Positions 44,377 through 45,570 of a stretch of 45,570 nucleotides of DNA are shown one piece after another. Position 1 is the first letter of the stretch; each line of letters starts with the position of its first letter. Source of the DNA: Prolixibacteraceae bacterium. Its GTDB lineage: Bacteria > Bacteroidota > Bacteroidia > Bacteroidales > Prolixibacteraceae. Under the pieces are notes generated by a model. That model had not been told where the DNA came from, searched no databases, and saw only the letters and a program-made list of their open reading frames with translations. The position numbers and the translations under genes were made by a program. Location: NCBI GenBank assembly GCA_021740385.1, contig JAIOZY010000043.1, positions 1-45,570 of the forward strand, read 5' to 3'.

Positions 44377-45309
44377 TTAAATTTTCAGGGTTTTTGGTTT
44401 TTTATATCTCCTTTCAAGCCTGGCTTTCGAAATGGTCATTGTTAACACGCCAATAATTGATAAAAGTCCGCCGGCCAATTGAATGTTGCTTGGAAAAATA
44501 CCAAAGTAGATAAATGTACCAACCAATACAAACAATCCTTTCAGGCCCTGAATGACCGATGACCTTGAGGCTTCGATGTGTTTAAAGGAATAATAGACAA
44601 ATAAAATGCCGAGGAATGGTCCCAGTATTGCTCCGGCAACAATGTTTTTTAGTGCCGAAAACGGAATGGCTAATTCTTTTCCTGATGAAATAAAAAATAT
44701 TGTTGAAAATAGAAACAGGAAAAAAGTTCGGTTGAAATTCACCAGCGAGGGGTTGAACTTGTGTATAGTCCTTTTTGCACAAATTGAGGTAAAAGCGGCA
44801 AGAAATGTGTTGATCAGAACGAGCCCGGTGCCGGGAATAAAAAATTCCCTGAACGAACTTCCGCCTTTATAACCAACAGCAAAGGCACCGCCAATGGTTA
44901 TTATTACTCCAATCGATTCAATTAGTGTGAATTTTTCTTTCAGCATAATAACACCCAGCAGTACCAGGAAAACAACAAACATGTTTCCAAGAAACGATGT
45001 TACCGATGGGTCGGGGATGGTGCGTATGCTTAAGAAAAATGTTACGGTAGTAGCTATTTCGAGGAACCCAAGAATAAAAAAAGGCCGGTATTCCCTGAAT
45101 TTTAGTTTTTTTAATAACCGGAACGAACCGTTAATCCAGTTGAATGTGCCGGTTAAAACGAACCCGATTGCAAACCAGTAAAACCAGAATTGTGCCAACG
45201 ATATTTGGTTCATTGCTGCTTTACTGAAAATGTAAACATTGGCAAATCCAATGGTCGCCAAAAGCGCAAACAGGTAACCTTTATTTTGTTCAGAAAGAAG
45301 TTTGAACAT
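44377..45309 (-). CDS. EamA/DMT-family transporter
   Basis: A 310-residue inner-membrane protein with ten hydrophobic helices in two EamA repeats (about 10-140 and 160-295). Repeat 1 ends with TIPDPSVTSFLGNMFVVFLVLLGVIMLKEKFTLIESIGVIITIGGAF, and repeat 2 with SFKHIEASRSSVIQGLKGLFVLVGTFIYFGIFPSNIQLAGGLLSIIGVLTM, the usual internal duplication. The lysine-rich tail RLERRYKKPKT faces the cytoplasm. It is a drug/metabolite-type exporter or importer of unknown substrate, transcribed ahead of the AcpH-like gene. Confidence 0.9.
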   Translation of the reverse strand: MFKLLSEQNKGYLFALLATIGFANVYIFSKAAMNQISLAQFWFYWFAIGFVLTGTFNWINGSFRLLKKLKFREYRPFFILGFLEIATTVTFFLSIRTIPDPSVTSFLGNMFVVFLVLLGVIMLKEKFTLIESIGVIITIGGAFAVGYKGGSSFREFFIPGTGLVLINTFLAAFTSICAKRTIHKFNPSLVNFNRTFFLFLFSTIFFISSGKELAIPFSALKNIVAGAILGPFLGILFVYYSFKHIEASRSSVIQGLKGLFVLVGTFIYFGIFPSNIQLAGGLLSIIGVLTMTISKARLERRYKKPKTLKI

Positions 45310-45356
45310 GCTTTTTTCCGGATTTAACTTCTTTGATTATAATTATGATTTGATGC

Positions 45357-45364
45357 CAAAAGTA
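45357..45364 (-). promoter_or_regulatory. Candidate promoter -7 element of the EamA gene
   Basis: The minus strand reads TACTTTTG (TAnnTTTG). No good TTG lies 19-20 nt upstream. Transcription would begin near 45350, with a leader of about 40 nt. In the rest of the window (45365-45570) I see only AT-rich non-coding sequence. Confidence 0.45.
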
Positions 45365-45570
45365 CAATAAACGATAACACGTAAGTGTATAATTTGTCAC
45401 AAAAGGTCTTTAACCTGTACTATTCATAAATTCATTGTTGTCCGGTAAACCGGAATAGTTATAAATTTATTCTTTTAACGTTCAGTTAATCAGTATCTGT
45501 ATTTTGCATTTTCAAAAGTAAGCCCCCTCCATCTGGGGGAATAGCGAATTTTGATATTTCGTTTTGTTTT

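Overview
The window looks like a chromosomal segment of a Bacteroidota bacterium. The evidence is a type IX secretion (T9SS) C-terminal sorting domain on a giant pectinesterase, a remnant of a second T9SS tail, a hybrid two-component regulator (HTCS) of the kind that controls polysaccharide utilisation, promoters of the TTG-N19-TAnnTTTG type, few Shine-Dalgarno sites, many TTG/GTG or internal-ATG start ambiguities, a Porin_10-type outer-membrane protein, and the order purH-mreB-mreC-mreD-mrdA-rodA. A marine or sediment Marinilabiliales/Prolixibacteraceae-like organism is plausible, but that rank is inference.

Layout. 1-660: the 3' end of a 23S rRNA gene, a 5S rRNA gene and a strong terminator. 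660-3160: a YkgJ-family cysteine-cluster protein, an SGNH/GDSL lipoprotein hydrolase and a decayed T9SS tail. 3.4-12.9 kb: a divergent pair made of a 1612-residue secreted pectinesterase and a 1454-residue HTCS sensor-regulator. 12.9-14.0 kb: tRNA-Ser(GCT) and tRNA-Pro(TGG), with a partial tRNA-Pro copy and nested palindromes next to them. 14.0-19.8 kb: lnt with a two-gene 5'-nucleotidase, then an amidase, a DCC-family thiol oxidoreductase and a lipoyl-less E2-type acyltransferase. 19.9-23.5 kb: pyrG-yidC. 23.8-27.9 kb: LemA, two TPM-domain proteins and a Porin_10-like protein. 28.1-34.8 kb: an MltF-like transglycosylase, a Nudix hydrolase, a LolC/E permease, a flippase-like membrane protein, rsmA and mgtE. 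35.0-42.1 kb: purH and the complete elongasome cluster. 42.4-45.3 kb: a KamA-family radical SAM protein, an AcpH-like phosphodiesterase and an EamA transporter.

Much of the window serves the cell envelope: Lnt and a LolC/E permease for lipoproteins, YidC for membrane insertion, MreBCD/PBP2/RodA for lateral wall growth, and amidase and transglycosylase for wall remodelling. The pectinesterase/HTCS pair is the main accessory nutrition module, but no SusC/SusD pair, lyase or hydrolase partner lies beside it.

I found no CRISPR array, intact transposase, phage gene or toxin-antitoxin pair, and I do not see a convincing undescribed multi-gene system. The least explained signals are the repeated N-terminal modules of the pectinesterase, the tRNA-Pro scar with its long palindrome, the heptapeptide repeat in the porin, the reversed two-gene nucleotidase, and the KamA-like protein that lacks the glycine-rich PLP loop and has a palindrome just before its start.
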